A stretch of DNA of 7,178 nt from an uncultured Lachnospiraceae bacterium (lineage in GTDB: Bacteria > Bacillota > Clostridia > Lachnospirales > Lachnospiraceae). Where the stretch lies: positions 1-7,178 of the forward strand of contig CALGGL010000078.1 in NCBI GenBank assembly GCA_937915975.1, written 5' to 3'. Below, one piece after another: positions 6,299 to 7,178 of this stretch. The notes beneath the pieces were generated by a model. The model worked only from the letters and a program-made list of their open reading frames with translations, was not told the origin of the DNA and searched no databases. The translations under genes were made by a program, and so were the position numbers. Position 1 is the first letter of the stretch, and each line of letters opens with the position of its first letter.

Positions 6299-7178
6299 CT
6301 ACGGACGAACAAGCGCAATATTTGCCCATTCTCCGCTTGGAGCTATCAAAAATCCTACAGCATATTCTTTATCGCCATATGAATAAAATCCGTAGATTTC
6401 AAGACTTCCGTTATCATCACTGCAATATATACCATTTTCCGAAAGCTCCCCGGTATAGGTAATGGTCTGTCCGGATATATCAAACGGCGCTTCATTTGCC
6501 CATTGAACCATATAATAATCGAAAGTAAATGCCACATTTCCGTTTGCTACGGATATACTTGCGTTGCACCACTCCTTACCATAGGCATCCATAACATTAT
6601 CCGGATCCCAGAAGCAGAAGCACTTCCATCCGCCTTCATAACCCAATGGATCTGTAATCTGTTTGGCATCAGTCCATATACCATTAATCATAACATCATT
6701 AACATACCAATCAAATTCCGAAAGGTCCGGCCTTGTAGTTGTGGAATATGCCGCTGCCATGTCTGCCGCACTCATTTCCGTTGTTGCCTCAGTTGTCGCT
6801 TCGGTGGTCATTTCAGTTGTCATTTCGGTAGTCGTTTCAGAAATCGCCTCGGTGGTCATTTCAGTTGTCGCATCTGTCACAGCCTGAGTGGTTGCTTCAG
6901 TCGTTCCCTCCGTTGTCTGTCCGGAAAGCTCTTCAATTTTTTTATCACCCGCTGCGGCTATCTTATTCCCACGATACTTTTTGGTAAGAACTCCGGGTGC
7001 AAGAAAAAGAATCACCTCTGTCGCTATAAGAAGCATAATCACTGTCAAAAGTATGATAAATCCCACAGGTGAATCATTTGTACCGTAATTTGGCTGTTGC
7101 GGATAATAATTCTGCTGTGGATTATAGTATTCCTGTTGTGGATCATAGTATTCCTGTTGTGGATCATAGTATTCCTGT
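6299..7178 (-). CDS. Membrane-anchored surface protein with Q/Y/P repeat tail and Thr/Glu-rich linker, function unknown, 5' end missing
   Basis: The reading frame runs off the right edge; 292 residues are visible and the true start lies outside. The GTG at 7064-7066 is in frame but is probably an internal valine, since the coding repeats continue upstream. In order come a tail of QEYYDPQ repeats (visible residues 1-28), a spacer, one membrane helix (about 39-60), a basic patch (KKYRGNK), a Thr/Glu-rich linker (about 88-135) and a C-terminal domain of about 140 residues. That last domain is rich in aromatic and polar residues (WYVNDVMING, GGWKCFCFWD, EYAVGFLIAP) and has four cysteines, suggesting a compact beta-rich fold. 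I do not recognise the family. By analogy with similar Firmicutes proteins, the tail is cytoplasmic and the linker and domain are outside. It ends 128 bases before the ABC ATPase and may be unrelated to it. Confidence 0.75.
   Translation of the reverse strand, partial: QEYYDPQQEYYDPQQEYYNPQQNYYPQQPNYGTNDSPVGFIILLTVIMLLIATEVILFLAPGVLTKKYRGNKIAAAGDKKIEELSGQTTEGTTEATTQAVTDATTEMTTEAISETTTEMTTEMTTEATTEATTEMSAADMAAAYSTTTRPDLSEFDWYVNDVMINGIWTDAKQITDPLGYEGGWKCFCFWDPDNVMDAYGKEWCNASISVANGNVAFTFDYYMVQWANEAPFDISGQTITYTGELSENGIYCSDDNGSLEIYGFYSYGDKEYAVGFLIAPSGEWANIALVRP
6773..6916 (-). repeat. Degenerate Thr/Glu-coding repeat (TTE-A/M units)
   Basis: This stretch codes for about 48 residues built from TTEA and TTEM units. 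At DNA level it contains one exact 21-base direct repeat, at 6801-6821 and 6849-6869, spaced 48 bases apart and so in frame. Such low-complexity linkers usually act as flexible, sometimes glycosylated stalks lifting a domain away from the membrane. On the plus strand it creates long open frames of Val/Ser-rich sequence that are not genes. Confidence 0.8.
7107..7178 (-). repeat. 21-bp in-frame tandem repeat coding QEYYDPQ units, cut by the window end
   Basis: Two identical 21-base units lie at 7128-7148 and 7149-7169, and a third starts at 7170. A diverged unit precedes them at 7107-7127 (QNYYPQQ/QEYYNPQ type). Each unit is exactly seven codons, so changes in copy number keep the frame. The repeat may well be why the assembly stops here. 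Copy number in the real genome is unknown. Confidence 0.9.

Noticed and set aside
6503..7072. Long open frame on the plus strand (189 codons), with two shorter Val/Ser-rich frames nearby
   Set aside because: It lies opposite the Thr/Glu-repeat gene and exists because the repeat has few stops in any frame. It lacks a clear ribosome site, and the minus-strand protein has real membrane-anchor and linker features.
7107..7178. Regular repeats suggestive of a CRISPR array
   Set aside because: Units are 21 bp, directly abutting with no spacers, and code for seven residues in frame.

Overview
The window is AT-rich (roughly 35-40 % G+C by eye). Every gene lies on the minus strand, with strong purine-rich Shine-Dalgarno sites (AAGGAG, GGGAGG) and tightly packed or overlapping genes. 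These traits, and a TadZ of the kind known from Eubacterium rectale, suggest a gut Clostridia bacterium, most likely Lachnospiraceae; that placement is inference. Both ends look like assembly ends. Bases 1-24 match the Illumina TruSeq adapter, and the right edge stops inside a 21-bp tandem repeat.

Read in the direction of transcription (right to left), there are three units. (1) At 6299-7178 is the 3' part of a gene for a membrane-anchored protein of unknown function. It has a Gln/Tyr/Pro repeat tail, one membrane helix, a Thr/Glu-rich linker and a C-terminal domain that is probably beta-rich; its start lies outside the window. (2) At 3349-6170 is a three-gene ABC-2 exporter operon: one ATPase and two different permeases, each with a large domain outside the membrane. 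It has its own promoter (about 6246-6279) and ends at a terminator (3317-3350) that begins right at the last stop codon. (3) At 25-3120 is the beginning of a Tad (tight adherence, type IVc) pilus operon, in the order A24 prepilin peptidase, TadZ/CpaE, TadA/CpaF ATPase, TadB/GspF. It is cut off inside tadB, so tadC, the Flp pilin and the pseudopilins would lie beyond the left edge.

The tad operon has a very good sigma-A promoter (TTTACA, 17 bp, TATAGT with an extended -10). A 21-bp near-perfect palindrome sits just upstream of the -35, and the leader is about 100 nt long with two small hairpins. The prepilin peptidase matures the pilin, TadZ positions the machine, TadA powers polymerisation and TadB is part of the inner-membrane platform.

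I found no wholly new system. The points most worth a second look are the broken-looking start of the prepilin peptidase gene, the palindrome upstream of the tad promoter, the receiver-like residues kept in TadZ, and the unknown repeat-tailed surface protein. No tRNA, rRNA, CRISPR array or insertion sequence is visible, and no gap between genes exceeds 300 bases.
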